From: Ananas comosus
Taxonomy: Eukaryota > Streptophyta > Magnoliopsida > Poales > Bromeliaceae
NCBI RefSeq assembly: GCF_001540865.1
Contig: NC_033621.1
Coordinates: 22,807,279 to 22,871,278, forward strand
Direction of reading: 5' to 3'
Length of the DNA: 64,000 nucleotides
Below are positions 50,331 through 62,740 of this stretch, in pieces. The notes beneath the pieces were generated by a model. That model saw only the letters and a program-made list of their open reading frames with translations, was not told the origin of the DNA and ran no database searches. Position 1 is the stretch's first letter. Each line of letters begins with the position of its first letter. The position numbers and the translations under genes were made by a program.

Positions 50331-51790
50331 CGCGAAACAAGTGAAAGGCGAGTGGTACGGCACGCTCCCTGCATTTTTGAAATGCGAAACAAGTGAAAGG
50401 CGAGTGGTACGGCACGCTCCCTGCATTTTTGGGGTTCGGTGGGGCCCACCAGTGGGGGGCGTCGCGGGTTTTAGCTTTTTTTTTTCTCTCCGCTCGCGTT
50501 GCCCTCCCGCCCCGCTCTCTCTCTCTCTCTCCACGTCCACCCTCCCCAATCCCCGCATCTTCCTCTGTCTCTCTCCGCCGTCCGATCTCCTCACCGAGAT
50601 CCGCCGGGGTTCGCGGAGAGCCTGTACGGCATTTTCCCCGCGTTTAGGGGGTTCGTTGGGGCCCACCAGCGGAGGCATCGCGGGTTTCTCTCTCCGCGTT
50701 GCCCTCCGCGTCTTCCTCTCTCTCCCCGCCGTCCGATCTCCTCGCCGAGATCCGCCGATCCCGGCATGATCCTCCCCCGGGGAGATCTGCCGAGGATCTC
50801 CCCCGATCTCTCGCATCTAGCTTCCAGGCGTTTCGAGGGTCCGATGAGGTCCACCAGCGAGGAGCGGGGGCGCCGGCGTGGTCGGGCGCGAGCGGGCGCG
50901 CGTGCTGGCGCGAGTCGGCGCGGGCCGGGCATGGGTGACGTGGCTCCCCACCTCTCTCTCTCCGATCTCCCCACGCGGCACGCGGATCCGCAGGGATCCG
51001 CGGTGCGATCTGCGGGGTTTTTTTTTTCCCTCCGCGCTGTCCCCTCTCTCTATCTCTCTTCGCGATCCGCCGTCCGATCTCCCTGCCGGGATCCGCGGTC
51101 TCTCCGACCTCCCAGCGGGATTCGCGNGCGGCACGCGGATCCGCAGGGATCCGCGGTGCGATCTGCGGGGTTTTTTTTTTCCCTCCGCGCTGTCCCCTCT
51201 CTCTATCTCTCTTCGCGATCCGCCGTCCGATCTCCCTGCCGGGATCCGCGGTCTCTCCGACCTCCCAGCGGGATTCGCGGCACGATCCTCGCCGGTGTGA
51301 GATCTGGCGAGGATCTCTTGGCCACCGCCTCGCCCCCGCCTCTTTCTCTCCTATCACGCATCTCTCTCTCTCTCCGATCCCGCCTCTCTCTCTTCGATCT
51401 CTCTCCGATCTCCCCACAGGAATCCGCGCTCAAATCTCTCTCCGATCTCCCTGCCGGGATCCGCGCACCTCCTGCGCTCTCTCCGACTCCTGCCGGGATC
51501 CAAGGTGCGATCTTCGCCGGTGGGGATCTGGCGAGGATCTTCTTCTCCTCTTCCCCCTCCCCATCGCGCGCCCTCGCAAGCCCCCTCGCCCTCTCCGTTG
51601 CGCCCGCTCCCTGTTCGACCAAATGCCGAGCCGATCGCGGGGCGCTCCGCGGGCATCGAGAGGTGGGGCGCGGCGCCGGGGGTGGGGGTGGGGGTAGAGA
51701 TAGGATTTGGGTGAGGATCCGTCGCCGAAGGCAGCAGCGGTGGTGGCGCGCTACACGGTGGGGCCCATCTCCGTGTCTGCGACTTCAAGT
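50331..51790. repeat. CT/GC-rich repetitive block with internal duplications
   Basis: Sharp switch from AT-rich to GC-rich DNA. A 52-bp unit (GAAACAAGTGAAAGGCGAGT...) occurs twice at 50336-50439. A ~205-bp module (GGGGCCCACCAG, CGCGTTGCCCTCC, CGTCCGATCTCCTC, CCGAGATCCGCC) recurs at 50440 and 50650. TCTCTCCGATC and GGGATCCGCG blocks repeat to 51.5 kb. Long open frames exist on both strands but are low-complexity Arg/Ser/Pro sequence without domains, so none is called as a gene. Confidence 0.6.
50975..51279 (+). repeat. identical 152-bp copies on either side of a single N
   Basis: Bases 50975-51126 and 51128-51279 are identical, including a 10-base T run, and are separated only by the single N at 51127. 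This is what two unmerged overlapping contig ends look like. Confidence 0.9.
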
Positions 51791-53409
51791 GAGTTCTAAT
51801 TTGCTTTCCTTTTTTTTCCCCTTTCAAGAAGATCAGTATATAGTTCATTGGATTAGAAAAGATTATTATATGTTTATACATATATGATTTGTTGTTCCTG
51901 GTGTGAATGTTGTATTGGAGAATTCTTAATCCTAAGTTTGTGAATGTGTGCCCCAAAAACGCGGTTGATTTGATGCTTTTGGGCATTTTTTTGGCTCGCG
52001 GTAGGGCTTAATGAAGCATTGTCTGAGATCAAAGTGGTGGCGCGCTGCACGCCGTACAATCCCATCGACAGCGGCGACGGCGCCGCCCCAGCAAGCTTCG
52101 CAGCGGAGCTCGGCCTCTTCACCTCAGTGCTTGGCGACGGGGGCAACGAGATTGACGCATCCTCCTCTTTCAAATCACTCAATCCAACTGTACGACCCTC
52201 AAATTTCCAATTCCCACTAAACTTAAACGTAATTTACATCAATACAGCAATGATTCTTCTTACTGCTGTTTATTAGGTTTGTTTAATTCATAAATATCCT
52301 TTCCATGCATTCTTAATAAATTTATTGCTACTTGCTGAGGACCTAGCTACCTCTAGGACCCTCATTTACCAAGTGATTAGAATCATAGATCTTGCGCAGG
52401 ATAGTGTATAATCAGGATGCTGCGAAATGCAATATGTCATATGTTGGATTCGTCTTTATTTTGTATATTCTATTTAATTATTTTCATATAACATGATTAT
52501 TAGTATTTTCAATGTGTTTCGGATTATTCATTATCGATAATTTCATGGTCATAGTTCATGATTCTTAATTATCTGTTACTGTTGTTTTTGAATGCTTATT
52601 AATTATTATTTTGTCCGCCGACTATTCTGTTGCTCTTATTTCTCAATGCTGTGATGACCTCTCCCTTAAATGGCAAGCACATTAGAGATAGCAAGAAAGG
52701 TTGAAATTAGGTAGAAATAAGCATTGAAAATAGTGGAAAAGTTTATTTTTCACTATACTTTTTTAAATCTTTTTTCCTTTGGAACCTAAGATGATAGTAA
52801 TGGTTTACTAAAAAAGAGGTCGATCCAGCTATCAAAACATCTTAAAGGTGGCAAAGTTTTCTTAAAAACCCAAACTTCATTAAATAAGTTTTTATTTGTT
52901 GCATAATATTGTAGATTTTATTTCTTTTGGAATTATTGTGTTTTTCTTTACAGTTATGACGCTGCTCTTGAAATTTAAAAATTTATTCGAAAACCCATGT
53001 GCTAAAAAACATCATCTTAGTTAACACAAAATATAGAATTTCTTTCTCTTCAAATTTTTAATATATATATATATATATATTATTTATACATGTGAAATTT
53101 TAATGTTAAATCATTTATTTGTATTTTTTGTTTCAGTTAAGCTACTGGATCGTATTTCAATTGTACTAATATTGGTCATCTTAGGTTATCTGTATTTGTT
53201 TCATTTTAGGCTTTTTTTCTCTAAAAGTTATCATATTTTTTCCTTCCCTTTATTAGTTACTTCATAATTTTGTGCCTCCTTTTGTCTTATTTCAAGTGAT
53301 GATGATTCACAACTTTGGCATCATCTTTTGTGTTATTTCAGGTAATGTCCTGTGAACTCAAGTACTGCTTTTTATATGTTTTTTTTTAATTTTTTACATT
53401 GTGATGAAG
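51791..53409 (+). other. possible exon in a spacer upstream of the formin fragment
   Basis: After an acceptor-like CGCGGTAG near 52003, GCATTGTCTGAGATCAAAGT opens a frame to about 52190 (SEIKVVARCTPYNPIDSGDG, then FAAELGLFTSVLG). It is GC-rich within AT-rich DNA, so it could be an exon, but I recognise no family and the frame is also open on the other strand. The rest, to 53409, is AT-rich with (TA)n at 53060-53081. Confidence 0.3.
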
Positions 53410-54562
53410 CTCAACTGAAATCTTTGGCAGAGGAAATGCAAGCAGTAAGCAAAGGACCGGAGAAAGTTGAACAAGAATTAACTGCATCTGAGAACGATGG
53501 TCGTGTGTCCGAGACTTTCCGCAAGGTATACTGATGCGCAATTATTTCGACCTTTTGCTTCCTTCATTACAAAGTTTATTAGTTTGTTAGTCTGATCGTC
53601 TTTGCTTCTGCCTTTTGGCCACTGTTAGCTTAATTTTGTCCCACAAATTCTTCCAATGTTTCACTAAGATGTTAGAGAGCAATTTGTTCAGAATCCAAAG
53701 CAAGCCCCTAAAGAGTGATATCACCATAAGACAGCCGTGACCGGTGTGTTTTTAGGATACAACTTCATGAGTATTAAGTGAAATCAAACTCGGTTGTGGT
53801 TTGTGATTTGTCTCTTATTTATTCATTTTATGTAGGGGCCTGCGCAATAACTGCTTTCTTTTCTTCAGACACTGAAGACTTTTCTTAATGTTGCTGAAGC
53901 TGAAGTTAGGGCTTTAACTTCGTTGTATTCTAACGTGGTGAGTATGAGATTTTTCACAAAACAGGATCTGAAGATGTTTTGAGATACAACTCTTTCTCAG
54001 TTAAGATTTAAGTTCTTGAGAAATTTATCATACTTAAACATAACAGGGGAGGAATGCTGATGCTTTAGCTCTTTATTTTGGAGAAGGTCCTGCCCGCTGT
54101 CCATTCGAGCAAGGTGAGTGTTGTGTCGGTGCATCAAATTTGCTTCAAAAGACCTAAGTTTCCAAATTTGAGTGCCATATTAATAGCTTCGTATACTAAA
54201 TCATATGTCTTCGGCGTATCATCTGGTAGTATTTAAACTGATTCTTTTCATGCCTTTATATATACCTCTACCTGCTTGCTACCTGTGGCTTGCTTACTGT
54301 TTTTTTTTTTTTTCCTTGACTAATTTTTTCTATGTACATCGCATTTCTACCCGAGTTTTTAAACTGTCTCACATGTATTCTTTTCAAAAGAAAATTTCAT
54401 CTTAATTATTTATGCGAGCAGCGAGGAGAATTTATTTTCTCTCTTTTGTTTTTAGCTTCCTATATGCATAAAAATGGGTTCTATCCATTCAGTTCTATCT
54501 GGAAATATCACTATCATATCCCTCATTTGCCTCCTTTTGTTGTGCAGTGGTCTCGACGCTTT
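53410..54562 (+). pseudogene. truncated class II formin FH2 fragment
   Basis: Exons 53410-53525, 53869-53937, 54047-54113 and the first ~15 bases from 54548 read in phase: QLKSLAEEMQAVSKGPEKVE...SETFRK, TLKTFLNVAEAEVRALTSLY, GRNADALALYFGEGPARCPF-EQ, then VVSTL. This is the C-terminal part of a plant formin FH2 domain, the actin-nucleating region. After VVSTL the expected LNFV-type continuation is replaced by WPGH and a (TA)n tract. No earlier FH2 exons are visible within at least 3 kb upstream. Splice sites are intact, so the loss looks structural. It is either a gene fragment moved here or a formin cut by rearrangement or misassembly. Confidence 0.8.
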
Positions 54563-54593
54563 GGCCTGGTCATATATATATATCCCTTTCTAC

Positions 54594-54633
<40 letters not shown>

Positions 54634-55266
54634 CCCACTAGCTATATTTGTCTATGATAATTATTGGCTGTGAATGATACCCGCCTTAACCTATCATAGA
54701 AAGAAATCAACATCAATCCTCAACCAATACCAACATCTCTTCATCAAGCATTAATCAAGCATCAAACTAAGCTATAATCAAATTAGAAGTAAGGAGATTA
54801 GGAAAGGTATTTACAGAATTTGAACAACACAGTTTATCAGCAGGGAAATAGGTAGAGGTGATAAGTATTATAGATGTTAGAGATTGACCTTTCTATACTT
54901 CTTTCCCTCTTCTTTGTTTTGGTACTTATCGAATGTTAGTTCTTGAAATGCCTTTTGAGGCAATGATGATGTGAAGGAAAAAAGATAAGAGATTTGGACG
55001 GTCTAAAGCCCTTGCCGACCATCTCTTAAGTTTGCTATTTCCTCTGCTGATTGCCTTACGATAGTAGAGCGAGTCTCTTTATACTTCACATTGCAGATTA
55101 CTGGTGTTGCTTTAAAACAACTCTGAAGAATAAGAAAGGTTATGTTGCACCGAGCCCACCACCTACCCGTCGCGACGGCTGCTCCTCACTCCTCCTCCTC
55201 TGCCTGACCCGCCACTAGTCCGGCGACCCTCCCTCGATCCTACCTTCCTCCGTACCGTCCGGTTAT
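54563..55266. other. spacer between formin fragment and palindrome
   Basis: (TA)n at 54598-54632, then unremarkable AT-rich DNA. From 55135 it is abruptly GC-rich. No gene recognised. Confidence 0.45.
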
Positions 55267-58200
55267 TGCGCGCCCATCGCCCGTCGGCCATGGCCTCCCT
55301 CTTGATCGCCTACTCTGCCATGAGGGCACACCCCGCGACCGCCAGCTCATTCGCACCAGCCTTGCCGCGTTCCTGCCGACTCGCCCACGCCGCTCAAGCC
55401 CCGCCCTTTGCCCCCGGGACTCGCGCGCGTCGGCCGCCGCCGCAAGCGTTTCGTCCACGCACCACCAGCTCGACGACGTCCACGCGTCAAGAACGCCATG
55501 GGCTGCGTGAGCGCTCTCCCTTCATCCTCCCCCCGCCTCTCTCGATCTAGGCTTTTCTCTACTTACGGAATTTGTTTGGTGATCGATCATGCGCGGCGAT
55601 TGATCCGAAATTTGATTGACTCTTCTTCGTTTACTCCTAGACCGTGAATAATGTGTTGGTGGAGTTACGTCGGCGGCCTTTCTCGCTACATCAGCAGGAA
55701 TTTGGTGAGTACAGTGTTCGACGTAATTACTAGTGTTGAATCTTGTGATAATCCCTGTATTTTTTGTTTTGTTTGTTTTGTTTTGATAATACAATTTTAG
55801 TCTTCATCACATTGCTTTTCTCCATCTCGCTCATAGATAGTTTCCTGATCTCACACATTTTTGCAGCGCCATCATTGGTTTCAATTTGTAGGTCGTATGA
55901 ACTCGCCATGTGAATAACAATAATAATGCAGAAGACGATTTTATCCGAATTGTGCATCTTCGACGTGATTGAACATTCGATAATTCTATCGGTCCTGCGT
56001 TCTGCGCAAGACACCGATTAATCTTTTTAGTGAAAAATTTAAGGATCAAATCATAATTTGTGAAAAGTCAGTAACTAGCTTGTATGTAATCTTACTTTTA
56101 CTGCAGTGTTGCTCTCTTCGTCTTCTCTGCTTCTTCGGTGATTGACAAATTTTGGCTATGTAATTGTTCCGCATGTGAAACAGATGACGGAAAAAGAGAA
56201 AAACTGCTAGCCGAACCTTCGAGTGAGATCAGACCACTCGTCCAATGTTCGTCCTATACAGTAGATCATGCAAGTGCTTTACCTTCTCACTAAACGTAAA
56301 TTTTCTTTTCCTTGTTAGGTTATTGTATTATGGATCTTTAGAACTAATCATATTGTTTATTCATATAAGTAGGATTTGGCGGAGATGCATGAAAGGCGGA
56401 AGATGGGCCGAATGGGGGAATTGGATCGTGCGACCTCGAAGGATATTAGTAAATATTGACAAAAAATAAATCTATGCCATGATAAAGGTAAGTATCAAGA
56501 ACCAATACGCTTTGAGAAACATTTAGGGCCACAGTAGTAAATACGCCATAAAGGACAGAAACCTAAGGAAGCTATCGCCGGTATTGAACCTCTTAAAGAT
56601 GGACCTTCAATTTCATACGCAGATTGCTCAATAGAAGATCCAATTACGAACAGTGAATTTTCAATAGAAGAAGGTTAACAGTATCAAAAGAAGATCAATT
56701 AACGAACAGTGATTATCAATAAAAAAAGCGTTATAGTTGTCGAGAGAGAAAGGAAGGTTGCGCACAAATCCAGAGTCAATACTTCAGGGTTGACTCTTTT
56801 TTCGAGGATGAGCCCATCGTCTTGTAAAAAGTAATTCGGATACAACAAAATAAAAAAAATGTGCGCATTGCTTTAGAGAAACGTAAGCGGGAACACAATT
56901 AATTCCCTACAGCCGCGGAGGCACGTGCGTGACCGTTCGATTGGGTTCTGTAGCTGATTATTATAGGCGATAGCACATAGGGTCTCCGGGGAATGAGATG
57001 CGATCACCTTCTCTTTTTTGCTCCTCTTTTTTGAAGAAATAGTGATTGGAAATGCCATCGGCGCTGAGGATCAGAAACAATTTTTGTAATCCTTTTACAT
57101 CAATTAGGATAATCGCATTATCTCTTTGTTAAAAGCATGTTCGGTCGAGTTCGTTATTCTTGCAAACAACTTGGTAAATATTGAAATTTTAAAAAACACT
57201 ATTTAGGAATCTCATATTTTGAGCACTCGTGATCGCGGAAACTGAGACTATTCGCTCCTCTTCACCCCGAGAATGGGGCTGCGCGCGCCGCCCGCGGATC
57301 AAAGGCGTCACTGCACCCGGCCACCGAGGCTTCAATATACTTATCTCAAAGCGTTGCAAGATGAACGAACTCGCCAGACATGCTTTTAACAAAGGATAAT
57401 GTCAGATCATCCTAGATTGATTAGTAAGGCCACATTACCTAAAATTGTTTCTGATCCTCAGTCGCCGATAGCACATTCCAATCTACATCTTCTTCCAAAA
57501 AGGAGGAAAGAAGAAGAAGGTGGGATCGCACTCGTTCCCTTGAAGAACCCCTGTCCTATCGATAAAAATCTTCTACAATGAAGCCAACTCGAACCGGTCC
57601 GAACGCGTGCCCATCCGCCGCTGTAAGGAATTCAATGTTCTGCTGCTATACGTTTCCCTCTAACAAACAATCGACCATTTTATTTTCCTTTTGTTGTAGT
57701 CCGAATACTTTTTTACAAAGACAGCGTTCTCTCAGAAAAGAGTCATCCTAAAGCATGACTCTGTAAAGATTTGCGCAACTTCCTGTTCTCATCCGACAAT
57801 ATAAACCTTGTTGTCATTGAGAATATCACTGTTCGTTAAGGATCTTCTTGATACAGTAACCTTCTTCATTGAGAATCACTGTTCGTAAGATCTTCTATTA
57901 GAGATGGCAATGAATTGAAAGGTCATCTTTAAGGGGTTCAATTCCGAGCGTATAGCTCCTTAGGTTTTCGCACTTTTGGCGTATTACGATTATGCACAAT
58001 AATTTTTCCAAAGCAGTAATTGTTCTTGAATACCTGTATCATGCATAGGTTTATTTTTTCTGCAATATTATACTACATATCAACTTGGAGATTTCGCTCG
58101 ATCCATTCCCATTTCGCCCATCCTTCGCCTCATTCATCATCTTCCGTCAATCCAAACTTATATTGTAAAACAATAATGATTAGTTTCTAAAAGATCCATT

Positions 58201-59262
58201 ATAAACTAAAAAAGAAAAAAAAAATGTAGTTTAGGTGAGAAGTAAAGCATTTCATGGATCACTGATGTAGTTCGATACATGACAGAGTAGTGATCTACTC
58301 GAAGGTTCGCTAGCATTTTTTTCTCTCTTTTTTCTGTATGCTGTTTCACATACAACAATTACAAGAAAATTGCAATCAACGAAGAAGAAGATAAGAAGAA
58401 GAAGAGCCTAAACTAGCAGTAAAAGTGAATATAAACATACCACAGCTAGTTACCTGAACTTTTCACAATATTGATTTGATCATAAATTTTTCACTAAAAA
58501 GATTAATCAGGTGTCTGCGCAGTAACGCTGTGACCGATAGAATTACGAATGTTCATTCCATAGTCGATACCACAAATTGTACGATAAAATCGTCACCCGT
58601 GCAATTATTGTATTCACATGGCGATTTCATACGACTAAAATGGAAACCAATGATCGGCGTGCAAAGATTGGTGGAGATCAGGAAATATCTATTAGGCGAG
58701 GATTGGAGAAAAGCTGTGATGAGCTAAATTGCATTATCAAAAACAAAAAAAAATACAGGGATTATCACAGTATTCAACACTGTACAACATTACGTCGAAC
58801 ACCTTGTATCACCAATATTCCTGGCTAGTAAGCGAGAAAGGCCCGACGTCACCCCACCAACGACACATTCGACGGTCTAGAGTAAAACGAAGAAGAGATC
58901 AATCAAATTTTCGGATCATTCGTCGCGGAATCTGATCGCTCACACAGACAATTCCATATAATCGAGTGAGAAAAGCCTAGATCGGGGGAGGAGGAGGAAG
59001 CGGAGAGTACTCAGCAGTCCCAATGGCTTTGACGCGCTGACGTGCCGTCGAGGATGGGTGCGGGTGGACGAAACGCTTGCCCAGGCTGGGGCCGACGCGC
59101 GCGCAGTCCCCGGGGGGCAAGTAGGCGCCTTGAGGCGTGGTGTTAAATGCGGCGAGTAATGTCGGCGAACACGCGAGCGTCGACGAGGGTATTCCACGCC
59201 ATGGCGAGCAGGGAACCAGAGCCGAGTAGAGGCCTGGCGAGGGCGAGGCGCGGGTGGACGGG
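55267..59262. repeat. giant imperfect palindrome, arms about 1.9 kb
   Basis: The left arm (about 55267-57184) is matched in reverse complement by the right arm (about 57332-59262) around a ~147-bp spacer. Examples, left arm versus complement of right arm: GATCTAGGCTTTTCTC in both; CTTCTTCGTTTACTCCTAGA and CTTCTTCGTTTTACTCTAGA; CGCATTATCTCTTTGTTAAA and GACATTATCCTTTGTTAAAA; CGCGCGTCGGCC in both. Differences are frequent, scattered, and mostly one- or two-base indels. Coding-like stretches (for example DLAEMHERRKMGRMGELDRA from 56373) are frameshifted between arms. No intact gene was recognised. Confidence 0.85.
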
Positions 59263-59375
59263 GAGGGAGGGAGGGCGAGGGGTCGCCCGGCGCGGCACTG
59301 GCACCCAGCGAGACGATGGAATGTGAGCCGAGGCGTCGTCGCCGAGAGTGGTGGTCGTGCAGGCGAGCGCCGGCG

Positions 59376-60283
59376 CGGAGGGGTAGTGGAGGTTGAGGAT
59401 GTGGAGGCTCCCACAGAACCGTCTCGTCTATGGAGGCGCGCGAGAGCGCTGAGGACGAGTCACTCCACCCCCGCTCGCCGGCTGCAGCCGGCGAAGAGGC
59501 AACAGAGAGGGGACGATGACGTGGCGTCCAACGTCGACCCTACCGGACCCTCCCACGCGGCTTCTTCCCGCGCGCTCCATCGTCAAAACACCTAAAACTC
59601 CGATAAAACAAAAAAAACAAAAAATAATAAATAAAATAAAAATATTATTTTAATAAATAAATTAAATATAATAGTGCTTTGAATTTTTAAAAAATATTAA
59701 TTTTAGCAAAATTTTGAACATTACACTATCTATTTGCAATGGTCACAAATTTCAAACTATCTATCTTTCTTGTAACAATTTCTTGTAATTTTTGTTTTCC
59801 GAGGAGCCCGTCCGCAGAGGAGTGGTAGGCTACGAGCACGGCGAGGCGGCGGGCGAGTGGGGTGGTGGAGGTTGAGAATGTGGAGCGCCCACAGAAGCAG
59901 GTCGCTGCCATCGAGCGCGGCCGGAGCGCCGCGCGAGGACGTAGTCCTCCACCACTGCGTCGCTCCGGCAGCGCCGGCGAGGGGAGCAACGAGAGGTGCG
60001 GGGATATGAGACGTGGCGTCCACGTCAGCCCACCGACCCGACCGACCGGCTTCTTCTGACGCTATCCGTTCAAACACCTAAACCTCGTTAAAAAAAAAAA
60101 CCAAAAAAACAAAATAAATAAAATATTATTTATCAAAAAATAATAAATAATGCTTTCGAATTTTTTAAAAAATATATTAATTTAGCAAAATTTTGAACAT
60201 TACACATCTATTTGGCGAATGGTTCAAAATATTCAAAACCACTATCTTATATAACACAAATCTTCTGTATTTTTGTTTTTCCG
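59376..60283 (+). repeat. tandem duplication, unit about 0.43 kb
   Basis: Unit 1 (about 59376-59800) and unit 2 (about 59846-60283) share, in order, TGGAGGTTGAG-ATGTGGAG, GACGTGGCGTCCA, CAAAACACCTAAA / CAAACACCTAAA, TTAGCAAAATTTTGAACATT and TTTTTGTTTTCC-like ends. They differ by many small indels. On the minus strand each contains LHILNLH-type coding-like sequence followed by an AT-rich flank. Confidence 0.75.
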
Positions 60284-60966
60284 TTTTTTTTTTTAAAAAA
60301 AAATTTGAGTAGCTGCAGAAAGTAAGGATTTAAAAACTCTATCGAAACAGTTTTATAGAAAGTAGTTTCTTTAACCTTTTGACACCGATAAAATTAAAAA
60401 TTTATTTTAACTGTTTTAAACAGATAGTTCAGCAAGTGAATCGATAAATCAGATCCGATTTTGTCAGCAAACTATAACAAATTTGTTTGTTTTTAATTTA
60501 TTCTTCACATTTTTTTTAATTTTATTTATAATTAATTGTTGTTGATTTTATTTTATATTATGAAAAGTGAATTTAAAAACTTATTATTTAATATTAGTCT
60601 AGTACATAATATAATTATTATTATAATTTATAGTAAATAGTAGTAATATAATATATTACATAATAAAAAAAGTATTTAAATAGAAAATTAAATATTTCAA
60701 CGTTATGTTGGCGTTACCGGATTGAATCGGTGTTGAACTATTGATTGATCCAAAAATAATTTCGGATAGCGAATTAGTCTGTTTTAAAAGATTAGTCACA
60801 AAATACTGGGGACTATAAATTAAGTATAACTTTTTAGCAATTAAAATGGCAAAAGTGGGAAAATGAGTGAACCTCACAACATCATTTAATTGAGAAATTA
60901 ATGATATGATGGTTACATAAAAGCTCAAAAGTTAAATTGATCCATAAGCGCATACAATAAAATATA
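60284..60966. other. AT-rich spacer and left edge of the 0.63-kb repeat
   Basis: No gene. From about 60938 (TGATCCATAAGCGCATAC) it is copy 2 of the direct repeat seen at 41957. Confidence 0.5.
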
Positions 60967-62031
60967 GGGCAATTTCATGGATACCCCTCCACAAGTCTAA
61001 ATATCATAGATCCCTGTAAAGTTTAAAATAATCACCCATACCCTGTAAACACAAAAAATTATCATCAATACCTTCATTTTAATTATGTTAGCTTTACCCA
61101 TAGTTATTAAAATGTTTAAAGATGTTAAATTTTAAAATACTATTATTACCCCTCAAATTTTTTTAAGTTAAAATGTATGGAGAACCCCTCAATATATGCC
61201 ATTTTGAAACAGCTCTCTCAACTTTCATTTTTTAGTTGATATCCATTAGCTTTAGTTTTTAAAAAAATTAACTAATTCAATGTAGTGTATGAAAAATGAG
61301 TAGTTTTTTAGTTTTTTTGATATTTCAACAAAAATCTAGTGGCCACTATTTATATTTTATCGAATAAATAAGTATATATAAAATTAAATGAAAAAATGTT
61401 AAGGAATTATCCGTATTTCTTTAATGTTGAAGAGCTTAAATTTTTTTTTAATCAAAATATTCTTGATAATTTTATCTGCATTAAACGCATTAAAAAACTA
61501 AAATATAATATATTTTAGCTTTTGAACAAAACTCTCTTTTTGTTTCAATCGACAGAACAATGCTTGCATATAGTTATGTGATTTACTTTTGCTTAAATAG
61601 GAAAAAAAATAAAATCTATAATTTATTTCAAAATTACTATTACTACTGAACCTGAACCGAAATCCAAAACTAAAAACAAAAACAAAATCAGATAAAAACA
61701 TACTATATATAAAATATAATTTTTATATATTTTTTAATAATTAATATATATTAATAATTTAATTTAATATGTATATATTAAATACTCAAATTTAGATTTA
61801 CAAAAAATATCTTGAAATACCTATTAGTATTTCTACTATTAATAAGAAATAAAGGGTAAAAATGGTATTTTGAAAATTTAACTCCTTTTCAGATGGGATT
61901 TAACGATTTTAACTAATGAGGGGTATTTATGATAATTTTAAACATATTGGAGGGTATTTGTGATATTATCAATTTTAGAAGGGTATTGATGAAATTAATA
62001 GTTTTTAGAAGGGCATCTATGAAATTATTCC
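60967..62031. mobile_element. Mutator-type MITE with 9-bp target duplication and paralogous empty site
   Basis: 1,065 bp. Left end GGGCAATTTCATGGATACCC, right end (complemented) GGAATAATTTCATAGATGCC. TAAAATATA flanks both sides (60958-60966, 62032-62040). The homologous locus at 41.96 kb carries only one uninterrupted AAAATATATATA at this point, confirming the insertion. Another MITE end (ATGTATGGAGAACCCCTCAA, near 61160) is nested inside. No transposase frame. Confidence 0.88.
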
Positions 62032-62740
62032 TAAAATATATATATACATATTTTTATTTTATTTTTTTATGCATATATAACTATAAGATGATTAATATTT
62101 TGGCTTTTTGATAAATACATACAAATTTTTTTAAACAATATAGATAAATTATGTATAATAGAAAATTTTTTCTTAAATATATAAACTATTAATAAAAATT
62201 TTTTTAAATTTCATTCGTATGAAAAATATAATAATATTTTATTAAAATTATTATTTTATATACGTACAATAAACATTTATTATTATATTAATAGATTATA
62301 TTTTATTAGTAATATTTATATTATATTCGTGTCCTGAATTTTGAAAGCTATCAAATCACCCTATTCAAGTCATGTCTTATTCCACGTCATTATCTGTCGT
62401 GTCGTATCCCACATCATTGTTTGTGACACCTAGTTTGCAAGTAAGGAGGGTTAATGATTAGGTTTAGACAACAACAAAAGGTTTGCAATAGCTGCTTAGG
62501 TTGGCCTGTCAGTGTCAAAGTTGACAATTTTCATAACACAATGATTTGATGCACTTAAAAGAACCAGACTTATGTCAAATTATTGGCGCTAATCATTTAT
62601 TCTAAAAATTTAAATTATTAAAAATATACGATCAATTCAATTTAATATACAAACACAATATTCACGAATTTCGATTGTGACTCGATCAAATCATTCTTAC
62701 ACTACTTCATACGTAACTCGGCCCGTGACAACAAAATAAG
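62032..62740 (+). repeat. 0.63-kb dispersed repeat, copy 2 (right part)
   Basis: Homologous to 41985-42590 with moderate divergence, plus an extra AT-rich insert with TTATTCCACGTCATTATCTG near 62390. Confidence 0.8.

Noticed and set aside
50499..51887. Very long open frames on both strands in the GC-rich block
   Set aside because: Low-complexity Arg/Ser/Pro/Leu sequence from CT- and GC-rich repeats; the frames cross the N and its artificial duplication and show no domain.
55408..55647. Open frames in the palindrome arms and tandem copies as genes
   Set aside because: Equivalent segments in the other arm are frameshifted by indels, and no domain could be recognised in either version.
57185..57331. 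Sequencing-adapter sequence at the palindrome centre
   Set aside because: The spacer is ordinary-looking sequence and does not resemble the hairpin adapter as I know it, so the missed-adapter version of the artefact is not proven.
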